From Archilochus colubris (Eukaryota > Chordata > Aves > Apodiformes > Trochilidae), in the NCBI GenBank assembly GCA_023079485.1, contig CM041115.1, forward strand, positions 42,356,305 to 42,420,304: a DNA stretch of 64,000 nucleotides. The letters run 5' to 3'. Under the pieces are notes generated by a model, which saw only the letters and a program-made list of their open reading frames with translations, searched no databases and was not told where the DNA came from. Positions 1 through 11,900 of this stretch are shown here, piece by piece. The translations under genes and the position numbers were made by a program. The first letter of the stretch is position 1. The number at the start of each line of letters is the position of its first letter.

Positions 1-420
1 ATAGATCCTGCATGGCTCCAAATTGATCTCACAGATACAATACTGAAAATTGAATAGCTCTCAGCTCTAAAGGAGACACTTAATTTCATACCTTTAAAAA
101 TGAAACACTGTTTTAATAAGAATATCCTTTATTTATAATATTGCTGTTTTTCTGAAGCAGGCTTTTATTTGAAAAGAGGTTTATAAAAAAATTTCAGTGA
201 AAGCAAATAAGTATCCCATTGTATTTATGTGCAACCATCACCATTTTCTAACTTTTCTTCACCCAATACAGAAATTAGTAAATGTGAGAACTTTTCTTAA
301 AGAGTACTTTAACCTCTTCAGAAGGATTCTGTTACTTAAAATGTGAATTAAAAGTACATGGTTATCTTTTCTTGTCACTACTGAAAGGACAGGTCAGTAC
401 TTTTTTGTGTTTGCATATGT
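1..420. other. AT-rich sequence, no gene seen
   Basis: No coding signal, RNA gene or recognisable repeat is visible here. It is ordinary AT-rich DNA up to the 3' tip of the first CR1 copy. Confidence 0.6.
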
Positions 421-2115
421 CACAGAATCGTAACAGAAGCACAGAATGGTTTAGGCTGGAACCTTAAAGATCATCTGGTTCTACTCCCTTGCCATCAGCA
501 GGGACACCTCCCACTAGACCAGGCTGATCCAAGCCCCATGCAACTTGATCTTGAATGGTTCTGGAGATGGGGCAGCCACAAATTTGTCTGGGCAACCTGT
601 GCCAGCGTCTCACCACCCTCATAATGAAGAATTTCCTCTAATGTTTTGCCTAAATCTATCCTTTTCCACTTTCAAGCCATTTCTGCTTGTCTTATCACTA
701 CATGCCCCTGTGAAAAATCCCTCACTGGCTTTCCTGTGGGCCCTCTTCAGGTACTGGAAAGCTGCAGTAAGGTATCCTCAGAGCCTCTTCTTCTCCAGGA
801 CACACAACTTCAACTCTCTCATCCTGTCTTCATCGGAGAGAAGCTCCAGCCCTCTGATCATATTCATGTATCTCCACTGGATTCGCTCCATCACCTCCAT
901 GTCCTTCTTGTATTAGCAGCTCCAGGACTGGACACATAGTACTCCAAGAGGGACCTCAAAAGACTGGAGAGAATCACCTCCCTTGGCCTGCTGTCATGCT
1001 TCTTTAAATGCAGCCAAGGACACAGCTGGCTTTCTAGGCTGTAAGTAACCATTGCCAGTTCATGTGGAGCTTCTCATCAACCAACACCCAGAAGTCCTTG
1101 TCATCAGGGCTGTTCTCAATCCATTGCCTGCCCAGCCTGTGCTTGTTCTTGGGATTTTCCTGACTCAGGTACAGGACCTTGCACTTAGTCTTATTAAACT
1201 TCATGAGGTTGGCATGGGCTCACCTCTCAAGCCTATTAAGATCCTCCCAGGTGACATCTACTCCCTTTAGCATGTCAGCAGCAACACAAAGCTTGGTGTT
1301 GTCAACAAATATGCTGAGCTTGATTTGAACCCCCTTTGATGACCTAAGGATCCTGTATTCCACCAGTTCAGGGTCACTGTAGTGAAGGCTGCTCTTAAGC
1401 TTCATGTTGTCCACCAGTTCATTCTTATTGGTGGAACAAAGTCCAGTATATCACCTTTGCTCATTGGTTTCTGTATCACTTGAGGAAGGAAGTTGTTGTT
1501 GATGCATTCCAGGAACTTCCTGAATTGCTGGTGCATTCCCTCAAACAGATGTTGGGATGGTTGAAATCCCCCATGTAGACCAAGGCTTGTGAACAGCAAG
1601 TTGCTCCTATCTGCCTATAGAGGTATTCATTTCCTACATCTTCTTTGTCAGATGGTCAGTGGCAGCCCTCTCCTATCATATCACCTACCCCTGTCTTCCC
1701 TTTAACCCCGATTCCATGGATTCCAGATGGTCATTTATGTAGAGGGTGATATCCTCTCCTCCCTTGGCAGTGCTTTCTGAAGAGTTTGTACCCACCCATT
1801 ACCACTCTGCCACACTGCAGTAGTTAATGCCATCTCACCATCCCTTGGTGATGACAGTAGCATTGTAGCCCTGCAGGCATGCACATATCTGTGACTGCTC
1901 ATGTTTGTTCCCAATAGTATTTACATTTACACAGACACGTTTAAGTTGGTCCCCTATTGGATCTGCTTTAATGACTGGGGTTGCTTTCTCCTGCATTTCA
2001 TGTGTTCTCCTGCTGGCCTAAGATCCTTTTCCAGGCCTAGGGTATCTATTACAGGCACTGGCCTCAAAGAGGTCACACTGGGATGGACTGAGGATCCCCT
2101 CCCCTAGCAGCTCTA
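421..2115 (-). mobile_element. CR1 LINE, 5'-truncated, internally deleted
   Basis: This is a reverse-strand copy of the avian CR1 non-LTR retrotransposon. Its 3' tip is at 421, where copies of the reversed terminal octamer (CACAGAAT) are followed by typical CR1 tail sequence on the minus strand. Moving right (toward the element's 5' end) come the C-terminal part of the reverse transcriptase and then remnants of the endonuclease domain. The central reverse transcriptase is missing: the frame passes directly from endonuclease-like to late-RT-like sequence near 1315. Stops and shifts break the frame in several places. The outer (right) boundary near 2115 is approximate, because homology fades. 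CR1 normally leaves no clear target duplication, and none was seen. Confidence 0.88.
1220..2010 (-). pseudogene. CR1 endonuclease remnant joined to RT tail
   Basis: The coding remnant lies inside the CR1 copy. An open stretch on the minus strand at 1402-1599 contains the endonuclease-type block with FRKFLECINNNFLPQVI, which corresponds to the late part of the CR1 APE-like endonuclease that nicks target DNA. A second stretch (1220-1414) starts with the end of that region (ELVEYRILR) and then, around 1315, continues as VDNTKLCVAADML. That resembles the CR1 RT motif C region, with an Asn where the second catalytic Asp is expected. RT motifs A and B are absent. Farther right, to about 2010, weaker endonuclease N-terminal similarity continues in broken frames. 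The element cannot encode an active protein. Confidence 0.75.
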
Positions 2116-5100
2116 GTTTGAAGCCCTATTTACTGTACTGTAACTATCAAAATTGTGACAATTTACCAACAGAAAAATGGCTAAAAATAATCCAGGCACA
2201 CTAATATTTGAAGAATTTTATGTGGGAGAAAAAGAAAAAAAAGTAAGGAAATATTTTAAATACAGAAATATATTTTCACTAACATAGATTTAGTTCACAA
2301 ATATACTGAATTACATTGATTGTATAAAAAATAGAGTTGCTTATCAACTGACTTCAAGAGCTAATTACTTTTCACAACATTGAAATGAGTCTGTAAATAA
2401 AAACTTCAAAATGTATTCAGTTTGTATGAGCGTGTGATTTTCTGTGCTCAGATTATTCTTTTTTATGCTTTTAGAAACATGCTGGTCAGTGTAATCTATT
2501 ACTTGTAATTAAGTAATACTATATTTTTAAAGGGTCCAGATCCATAGAACTTTTCTGTCCTGTTGGATACACAGTATAAATTCTGGCATGTGCACTGACA
2601 CATATGTTGTTCCTGTACTTACAAGGACAATCTACAACCTGAATGTGCTCATAAAAGTGATTAGAGGATGGGAAATAACCTCCTCAGCAGGAAACATGTC
2701 AGTGAATCTACTGCAAACTCTGCATTTCAACAGACAAAGCAACAGGTTTTGCAATTAGTGCATACCTTTAACTTTAGGAAAGCATATTGATGAGAGCTAC
2801 TGATTTTTTTGAGCGACAAGAAATTTTTGTGTTAATTACTGGTGGATTGGTAACATCACCACTGTTTAAAGTCAAGATATGCAGCTTTAAATGTAGCTGT
2901 ACTTTTTTTCACAAGTGTTTTTAGAGTGATCATTAACTGCAATTTCTAAAATACAGTTTGCTTCAAGTTATAAACTTTCAGAATTATTAATATATATACA
3001 TAATATCAATCCTTTTAAGTTTATTGCTCACCAATTCCAACGTCAAAAAAAGTCCATTGCTTTCCTGCAATTTTTAAAGTAATAGAATTCACTAGCAATG
3101 CTATTACAACAACAGCTATTATTATTTTTAAGACACAATGAAATAGTTTTCTTATTTTTCTTAATAACAATGCTGCCTATGCAGTGTGCCACTACAACTA
3201 AAGGTATATTTTAAGTCGCTTCAATAGATCTTAAATTTTTTCAAATATCACTTAATGCCTTCCAGTTGACATAACAAGTGAACCATTTTGTATTTCATTG
3301 AAAGCTCTTTAGTATATGTCACCAGCTTATTTTAGAATAGTTTCAGAACTTGAAAAATTGTAGTAAAACATTCTGAGACACCAGAGGCACCATTTCACAA
3401 TTCTAAAGTGTTACGAGGTGCTTTGTAAATCATTGTAGATTGCATATAAACTTCTAGTTTTGTTACATAATGGAAGCAACAGAAATAAAAATCTGTCTTG
3501 TTGAAACATTCCCTTTTCCATCATGTGCCTATGCTTAACCACTCCTTGTGTTAACACATTTTATGTAGCGAAGGGAAGAATTATTTCATCAAAAATTAGT
3601 ATTGAATGATGGGATATCAGAGTACTCATGGAAAAATTGACGACATTACTGTTGCCTACAGAACTGTGTTGGCAATCTTCAAACATAGAACAGCTATTGC
3701 CAAGAAGTACAAAAACACTTCTCTAAACTATGTAGTTAGTGAAAGCCTGTTAAATGTATTAATAGTGGTTAAATTAAATATAAAATTTTATATTTTTCCA
3801 TGTGGGCAATACATGCAATACAGACTGAGAAATATTTTAATCACCTTGGAAAATTTTTAAGCTAGATTATACGGTGTAATAAATTTCCACTGGATTCTGA
3901 GTATGACTTGCAACTATTCATTACAAAGGATACAAAGATTAAGTGCAAAGATGCACTAAAACATCATGTCTTACGATCTTATTATTTGCAGTATGCTAAG
4001 AAAATAGAAATACAATGAAGTTTTATAAATAACAGTCCTAGGATTACCATTCACATTATGATATATGACATTCACTAAAAATACCTTTTTTAATAAATAA
4101 ATAACTAAATTAAAAAATGTTTTCTGGGTCTGTATTTATTTTGTCATCTGCCCATAATTTAATATCTATGTTTGTCTTTTCTTGACCTGAAAGTCTGATT
4201 CAAAGGTCAAAACTACCTGGATTTTCTGTATGGCACTTCACTGATAACATTATTAAAGAATGAAACATAGAAATTTCTTTTTGAAAACTTTGTTGCAATA
4301 TCAGGAAGCAAACACCACTTCTTCCAGACTTCAAAAACTCTTTTCATATACAGAAACACCCATAATGAAAGCCATTAGCAGAAATGTAATATTAGAACAT
4401 AGACAACACAAGTAAATTCACTTATGCAAAATAGCATTTCCTGTACAGAGAAGCCTGTGCAGAGGGCATAGCAATACTACAATTTGCATTCAGTGCATTC
4501 AAAATTATCATGTGTGTTAGACAAGCTTTTATGCACAGTTTTAACACTGTATTTCATATCTAACCTGTGAACCCTTTCTTTTGCCACCCTAAGCCTCTCA
4601 TGAGTGCGGATTACCATTTTTTGCAGAAGTATATTCTTGTTTGTGATATAGAAAAGTGTTCACTGAAATTAAGAATCAAATTCACTGCTTGTGTGACCTT
4701 ATACAAATATCAACACAAATTGCTAGTGAAGAAAGGCTGGAGCACTGAACAGCCATAAAACCTCATTTCTAAAACTTAATATCTCTGATTTTGGTTTTAA
4801 CTTAATTTTCTCTTCTGCCAATTTCTGCTAGCAAAGACAGGAAAGTCATGTCTGCCAGTGTTTTTGATGTAATATACCAAAGGTAAGAATGAGCATAGAA
4901 AAGGAAAGAGGCTCACCATTTTTGTTCTATATTGAGGAATGCCACCCTTGCTTCTCAGAAAAGAGTCTTACCAGGTTAATCTTGATATCATAGACCTATC
5001 TAGCCTGTATGAATGGAATATTTTCTAACATTCATGACTTAGGAAAAGGGAAATACGTTGAATTCAACTTCCACCAAAAGTGTTTCATTAGGCTATATGT

Positions 5101-5775
5101 TTTCTTCCTACCTGATATATCATGTTCTTTACTACGGAAATAATTTGTACTATGAAAAACTGTTTTAAGTCCAGGGTAGCCATCAGACCAAAAGGTGCTT
5201 TGATGTATCTTCTGGCAGAATAACTGGGAGGGAACAGGGAAGGATGAGGCAAGTGCTATTGTGTTAAAAGATCCATTCAAATTCAATGAAAAAAATTGAA
5301 AAGTAAAGAAAGTATTTTTATTGTTCCAATAAGTTTTTAATAGTGAAAAGTCTATGATATGAGGTTGATTTCATTGAACTTCACTTTCAGGACAGACCAT
5401 ATGCATAGATTTTTTTTAAAATCTATTAAACATACCTGATGTCTGGCTTTTGCTTACAGTGATTGCTGTATCAGTTGTCTCTGGAAATTACTTCTCCAGT
5501 CATTTTATCCTTGTTATCCTTGTAGTAACTTTTTCTGTGGTTTCCTTTCTGTTTTCTGGACTTATCTACCCTCCCATACTAGCCATTTGATTTAAAGAAA
5601 AATAAAAAAATATTCCATTCTTCTTTTATGAAGCCAAATCCTTTGGCTTCTTCAAAGCAGTTCCAATTTCTAAGCTTTTTCTTCTTTCATGGAGATACAT
5701 TATTTCAGTAGTTGTTCTATGGAAAACTGGGCTTTGTGTCACTATTCTTCATTTAATTTAAACAGAATTCATAAA
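2116..5775. other. AT-rich non-coding stretch
   Basis: About 3.7 kb without a recognised gene or repeat. Open frames here are at most 84 codons, with low-complexity composition and no recognisable domain, as expected by chance in AT-rich DNA. The sequence looks single-copy. Confidence 0.55.
5771..5775. repeat. Target-site duplication, left copy (ATAAA)
   Basis: The five bases ATAAA immediately precede the LTR start (TGTCCTGG). They are repeated exactly after its end at 6568-6572. A 5-bp duplication is what retroviral integrase of many ERVs leaves, and it fixes the insertion boundaries. Confidence 0.85.
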
Positions 5776-6108
5776 TGTCCTGGCTTGGACCAGGATAAAG
5801 GTAATTTTCTGTCCTGTATTTTTGCTTTCAGCTAAGTCTCTTGTAAGTAGCTGCACTTGCTGAAATTAACAGCAAGTTTCTCAGACAGTGTCTGCTCCTG
5901 GACTGGTCACTATAATGTTTATAATTACAGCTAGAGAATGGTCTTCAGAACCAAGGACACTGCTCAGTTCTGAGGAACATTTTGGGCTCCAGAAAGAGAA
6001 AAGGAGTAAAGAGGTCACACCTTCAGCTCTCCTTTAGGGAGGAGTGGACAAGATAAATGAACAAAATTGACCGAACCAAGTATTCCATCCCATACGTGTC
6101 ATACTCAG

Positions 6109-6115
6109 TATAAAT
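6109..6115 (+). promoter_or_regulatory. TATA box of the solo LTR
   Basis: TATAAAT lies within the LTR, about 320 bases upstream of the polyadenylation signal. This is the expected place for the core promoter at the U3/R border. Whether it is used today cannot be read from sequence. Confidence 0.55.
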
Positions 6116-6431
6116 TTGAGGGATCACAGGGGTCAAACCCCTTCCTGCTTCCCCTTCTTCACCTGTCCCTGTTTAGTTCAGCATCCTGAGAGGATTCTAC
6201 CCATTTGTCTGCCTGTGGTCCTGATCCATGCCAGCCTGAATCTGTGTGTTCCTGCCTCCAGCTCCCGACTGCTGCCGACTCCAGGAGTCCAGCCTGGACT
6301 TTCCCAGGGCTGCCACTGCAGCCTCAGTGGTGATGTGAGCATTACTGAGGGGAAGATGGAAGGAATGTGGTTTCATTTTCATTTATATTTGTATATATTT
6401 AGTAATTTTTCCTTTTTATCATTCCTGTCTC

Positions 6432-6437
6432 ATTAAA
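6432..6437 (+). promoter_or_regulatory. Polyadenylation signal of the solo LTR
   Basis: ATTAAA is followed by a GT-rich stretch (GTGTAGTTTGG), matching a viral poly(A) signal at the R/U5 side of the LTR. It is a plausible cryptic terminator for forward-strand transcripts. Confidence 0.5.
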
Positions 6438-6567
6438 GCTGTGTAGTTTGGTTTCCAACCCATAAGTCTCTCTCCCTTATTCTCTCTCCTTCCTTTATCA
6501 GGGAGAGGGATTAATAGAGAGCATCTGTCATTCGGTTTAATTCCCGGGCCAGTGTTAAACTGTGACA

Positions 6568-6572
6568 ATAAA
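6568..6572. repeat. Target-site duplication, right copy (ATAAA)
   Basis: Exact copy of the five bases before the LTR, directly after its CA end. Confidence 0.85.
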
Positions 6573-8049
6573 GAACCCCCCTTGTTCCACAGGCTGGCCA
6601 AAGACCAAGGAATATAACTTTGGAGCAACCATAGTCTCAAATAGTATAATTTGTCAAATATTGAAAGAAATATAAAGGGAAGACTTGTTTTTAAGATTAG
6701 TTCTGTTTAAAATCTGAGATTATTTTTGTATTTTGACACTGCTAAAATTCACAGATAGTGTTCTTTCTGGAATTAATTGTGAATATGTATCAGGACAGAA
6801 AACAAACATAAGTAACAGACACCCAAGCAGACAAAAGGGGCAGCAGAATGAAATTGCATTCTGGGAAAAAAGAATCATCTAAAGAAATTCCCATTCTATG
6901 TAGAAAATATTAGGAAAAAATGAATGCTGAGAGAAAACATAGAGCATTTAGAAAAAAGATATTGTGGAAATCATAGTGGGTACAATTATCAGAAATACAA
7001 CTCATATGATTTTACCCAAGGAAGAAGTTAACTGCTTTACATGACGTATCATGGTTTTCCTTAGGCTGTGTTTTTCATCTACAGTTACAAAGGTGGCTTT
7101 TCTACAGACATGATCTGATGTTACTGTGGATTTTACCCAAGCACATTTACCCAATGTACATTTTACCCAAGCACATTTTACCCAAGCACTATTAATTGAG
7201 AAACTTAAAATGAAATGTAGCCTTTCCTTACTGTTACACTTGCTTAGCTCAGAAAATTTTGCACAACAACCTTCACAACAAAATTGAGAAGGAAATTAAA
7301 TCCCTGTTACTCTTTTGATTCATTTCAGTGGAGTACTTTTCCCTGGAGTCCCTATAGATGCATGGGAAATTCCAGAAGTTGTTAGGACTTATGGATTGAG
7401 TCTATTACCTATGTTGTATTAATTTTAATTTGAATTAGCTAGGCACAACTGGCAATACTTCCCATTTTAAGATGTTAGACTTCATTGTTCTGTTAACTCT
7501 AACCTATTAGTGTCCTGAACATTCACTATTATATTCTGACTAATTTTAAATAAAAATAAACTGCTTTTAAACAAAGAAACAAAAAGGACTATAACTCCTC
7601 TTAAAGCAAGTCCAAGAGAAAAGGTTGAATGTCTGAGGTTCAGAATAGAAACCTGTTATGTGGCAGAAAGAATCCTAATTGATTTTTCTGCTTCCTCTGC
7701 TTTACTGGTTTCCTATAGCTTCTGAAAATTTTAGTATTCCACTTGTTTTGTAAAATTAAAGATATTTACTAAGTTTCTGTATGTCTTATCTGAATGCTTT
7801 ATCTTACACCTGGAGCTGTTGACAAAACTCCAGCATCCAAAGTAGACATATGCTTCTGGGCTTGGTTTAGTCTCAGTGAATTAGTAGTATTTTAAGGGAG
7901 AATTAGTAGAATTTTAAAGAATGGCTTCATTCTTCGTCAACACTGGCAGACCTAGAAAAAGCTGTATGTCTCTGGGAGATAGAGCACATCCCCATTCTTC
8001 AACCTTGAATTCTACAATGTTTCTGGGTAACCTTTAAATCATATCTTTC
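6573..8049. other. AT-rich non-coding stretch with a minisatellite
   Basis: No gene or dispersed repeat is recognised apart from the short tandem repeat at 7131-7189. The sequence just left of 8050 may already contain decayed CR1, but I cannot support it. Confidence 0.5.
7131..7189 (+). repeat. 15-bp minisatellite, about 4 units
   Basis: Four head-to-tail units of a 15-base motif (TTTTACCCAAGCACA) begin near 7131, 7146, 7161 and 7176. The second unit is diverged. A single related TTTTACCCAAG occurs about 120 bases upstream, near 7010, and is a possible seed copy. Confidence 0.85.
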
Positions 8050-8990
8050 AGGTGTTGAGTGTAATTCTTTGGATGAGGCTATCCAGACCGTTGTCTGTCC
8101 ACCTTAAAGTCCATCCATTGAACTCCTATCTCTCCAAAATAATGTTGTCTGGGACTAAATCAAAGGCCTTATAGTAGTCTAAGTAGATTATATCAATTGT
8201 TCATCCCCTGTTCACTGATGCAGTCACTCCATCATAGAAGACCACTACACTAATCAGGATTGATTTGTCCTTGGTGAAGCTATGTTGGCTGTCTCTAATC
8301 AACTTCTCTTCCATAGGCTTCAACACATTTTCCAGGTGTCTTGTTCTATGTTACCAGGCATGAAGATGAGAATGACAGATCAGCAGTCCCAGAGTCCTTT
8401 TTTGTTCTTTTTAAAAATGGCTGCAATGTTTCCAGTCACTCAGCATGTCACCCAACAGCCTTGGCTTAGAATACAGACAGTGGCTGAGTGAATACATCCA
8501 CCAGTTCCCTCAGGAAACTAGGATGCCTGGGTACCATGATCTGTATATTCGGGTTCCTCAGGTGACATAAAACATTTTCTTCTCTTATGATAAGAGGAAA
8601 TTAATTTCCCTACTCCCTGACTTGAGCTTCAGTATCTTGAGAGATGTGGGAAGAGTTATTACTGGAGAAAACTGAGACAAACAACTCTGATGAGTACCTC
8701 AGCCTACCCCATGCTGCTTCTCATCAGGTCTGCCTTTTTTATCAGGTAAATATTCTTTAATCTTCCTTTTCTGACAAAAAAACCAACCTCTTGACAATAT
8801 TATTATTCATGTTCCTTGAAAAATTCCACTCTAGCTGTGCCTTAACTTCCCTTATGCCATCCCTACACGTCTAAGCAGCATTTCCAAGTTACCTGTCACT
8901 GCTTCCACTGTTTGTGTATCCGTAGGCTTCACCTTGACAGCCTGCCAGTCAAATCATGCACACAAGCTCCTGGTGGGCAGCAAATTTCTC
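8050..8990 (-). mobile_element. Old CR1 LINE fragment, RT region, reverse strand
   Basis: This is a decayed reverse-strand CR1 copy without its 3' tip. Reading the minus strand, RT motif A is recognisable near 8160-8190 as YLDYYKAFD. Before it comes the typical upstream block with FTKDKS and FYDGVTASV, and after it comes LNGWTLRW. To the right (toward the element 5' end) similarity continues through the endonuclease-RT linker to roughly 8990. Stops and shifts are frequent, so this is an old copy with no coding capacity. Both boundaries are approximate. Confidence 0.78.
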
Positions 8991-11900
8991 TGTAGATATT
9001 TTCTATGTGGTAAATGGGTGCTTCACTCTCTCTCATTAAGATGCTTCTTTTTAATATTTTACTTGCTTTTCTGGTAGCACTGGTTCTAATGCAGATGGGT
9101 GGTTAGATTAATTTTGCACTGTCATCTTATTTATTCATGTGCTCTTCATCCTAAAAAACCCAGTGTTGCATCTTACGAGAGGATACTTTAGGGGAAGGAG
9201 GAGTGTTCTTCCTTATGCCCCACGCAGAGAAAAGGGTCCAGTTTCCTTCATCTTCTGGGTTACTTTAATTACTCAGTTTCAGGCTGAAGTCAGGCTTGCT
9301 TTACATTTGCACGGCCTTAGGGCAGGGCTGGTTGCTCAGACTGGCACAGTACACAATACTACTTACTGATCTTCCACTCACACAAGAAATGGATGGAAAA
9401 GTAGCTATTACAGTAAAAAAGCTACTTTTCCATATTTTTTCTCATTACAATATTATTTTAATCAAATATTAAACATTAATCCAAAAACAAAATACTTTTA
9501 AGAGTGGTGCCATTGTTTTTTCTGCAACATGAGCATTGACTTCTTGACACGGTCAATGACTTACAATATGACACTAGATGAAGTAGTGAAAGCTGAAAAT
9601 ATGCCTTCAGGCATCAAAACACCAGGGGATTAATAGTAACATATCATTTACATGCAAGAAAGGAAATGTTATGTTGCTCAGCTTCAGAGAGGAGAGGAGA
9701 ATGACGGAGAAAGAAATCTATTTTTCTTGCATACATTAAGAAAAAGGAAGAAAATAATTTTTCAGACCTGAAAATATTACCCACACAATTATCACTCATG
9801 CAAAAAAAAAAAAAATACTCCCACATAACACTCAGGTCTTAGGTATATACTAGGTATACACTTTTGTATTTTCTTGGAAGGAACCCCACCACTGTCACCA
9901 CTGTATTCTTTCTGTTTGAATATTACTGTATCCTTTTTATCTCGGTTCTCAGGTTTGTAAAACACACCCTAATGTCACCAGTCACAATGTATCCCTTTTA
10001 ATCCCTCATGTAACAGAAGAAATGTGAGCAAGATAAGAGGAATGCTTTGTTTTGGGGAGTTTTAAGTAGGTTAAGACACAGAAAAGCTCTTTTGTCCAAT
10101 GCCTATAAAAAAATTCTTCACTAGCTTATTCCTGAAGGGACTGAGAAGCAGGCTATGTGCCTTTTGTGGTTTTGTTGGTTTTGTTTTTTTTTTTTAGATA
10201 ATGCTCTTTACTCCAGCAATGGCTTTTTCTGATATGACAGTCAGATTATGGAATTTAATACAACATTACAATAATTCCAACTTCTCATTTTAGCAACTAG
10301 ACCCAGAAAATGCATATCTAATAATATTTTTCTGCCTTTAGTAGGATCTGGGTTGGTGGGTGAGTGAGAACATCATCTTCCATTTTTTGGAATTAAGTTT
10401 TAAGTTAAACATAGGATGCCCATTGGAATTTCTGATTTTATTTTTTTTATGTTCCAGTTAGACCAAAATAACAGAAATTACTCACAAGAAATAAACACAA
10501 TGTAACCTCAGATACCAGACAATTCTAGTTCTATACCATGAGGGTTTTAAAGGCCTCTAGCCTGAAAAAGATGCTATCAAACATTTTGCAAATGTTTTAA
10601 TTACTTTTTATTTACTGTTGCCTACATCTGAGCCTGTTGATGCTGCAGTTTTCTATTAGCCATGTATTGAACCTTTTTTGCCTTTTTGAAGAATCCCAAA
10701 GGTAACACAGCTGTTTTATTTGACAGCAATGCATGTTTATATTTTCTGGTGCACAGAAAGTCTCATTATATGAAAACAAATTGACACATACTTACAGAAT
10801 GGGCTACAAACCCATTGGGCTACAACCAAAAGGTGTCTTTTTTTTAATTTGTCAAATGCAGCTCGGAAAAGCCAAAAGAGAGACCACACAACATTTACAG
10901 TACCACAGAAAGTGTTGTTCTATAAAAGCCTAGTATCTTCACACATTTTCAATTTGAATTATTTTTTAAATGCTATAGCTAGAAAAGTATCTGAGAGAAA
11001 TGGTTTGTAGTGTTAAATGCAATTAGTTTGCTACAGCTTTGACTTTAGTTATGAAAATAAAGACAAATATTTTCAGGCTTTAAAATGCAGATGTTCATTT
11101 TTATAGCCTACATACACATAAAGAAAAATATTTATTAGGCATCTGTAAAACTGACTCTCCAATCACAAAACTAACAATGGGTTTGCTAGACTATTTTTTT
11201 CTAACAGTATGCCTAAGGTGAAAACAACTCTCTAGGGATGTTGGCAGCATTCTTGATTTTAGTGTCATCTTTCTGCCTTGGAGGGACAAAAAAGTAGAAT
11301 TTAAATTCTGTAGTACATGAAGCAGTAATCTTATATTTGTTTAAGCACAAACGAAAAGCACTGAGGCATTCAAAATCAAACATTTCAATAATTAAAACTA
11401 GAGAATCAGGGCTCTGTTTCCTTTCTGATATTATTTAGTTTTTTATTAATACAGGGGGGATTTAAGAAAATCATTAAAATTAACTTTATATGAGAGAATG
11501 ATGAAAAATCAGTGTTTTTTTAAGGTTTTAAAAAATCCTACAGTCACTCTGCAATAAATCAAACAGATTTTTAACAGTATATAATATAAAGGTGTATTCT
11601 TAAACTAAGACGGGATTTTAAAAACTATCTAAATCAGTTGGGTCTTAAAAGGACAATTTTCTTTATAAAATTATTTTCCTATTTTCACAGCCATTTGCCA
11701 TAAAATTTCAGTAAAAAGGTCATTCTTTATTTCTGCCACAAGGTCTGAAATGATATATGATACCTGAAAGCTTAAGCAGTTTATTTTCAAATATGTATGC
11801 ACAAAATTTCCAGTTTTACAATGGGTAGGTTTCTGTTAATTTTTCTGAGCATTTTGCAAAAGATGCTAGACTCTAGGAACTCCTGAAATACACTGTAGAT

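Larger units (their letters stand above)
5776..6567 (+). mobile_element. Solo LTR of an avian endogenous retrovirus
   Basis: This is a 792-bp long terminal repeat in forward orientation. It starts TGTCCTGG and ends CTGTGACA, so it has the canonical TG...CA ends, and it is flanked by a perfect 5-bp duplication (ATAAA). I recognise it as one of the abundant bird LTRs that begin with a TGTCCTGG-type end. The 5-bp duplication suits an ERVL-like assignment, but I could not check this. Inside are a TATA box near 6109 and an ATTAAA polyadenylation signal near 6432, in the expected order for U3 then R. No internal viral sequence adjoins it, so it is a solo LTR left by recombination between the two LTRs of a former provirus. 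Open frames within it are shadows. Confidence 0.88.

Noticed and set aside
545..1270. Forward frames of up to 123 codons
   Set aside because: They run opposite to the reverse-strand CR1 and have no similarity of their own.
6116..6640. Open frames on both strands of about 60-106 codons
   Set aside because: Most of this lies inside the solo LTR, and the frames are shadows of LTR sequence.
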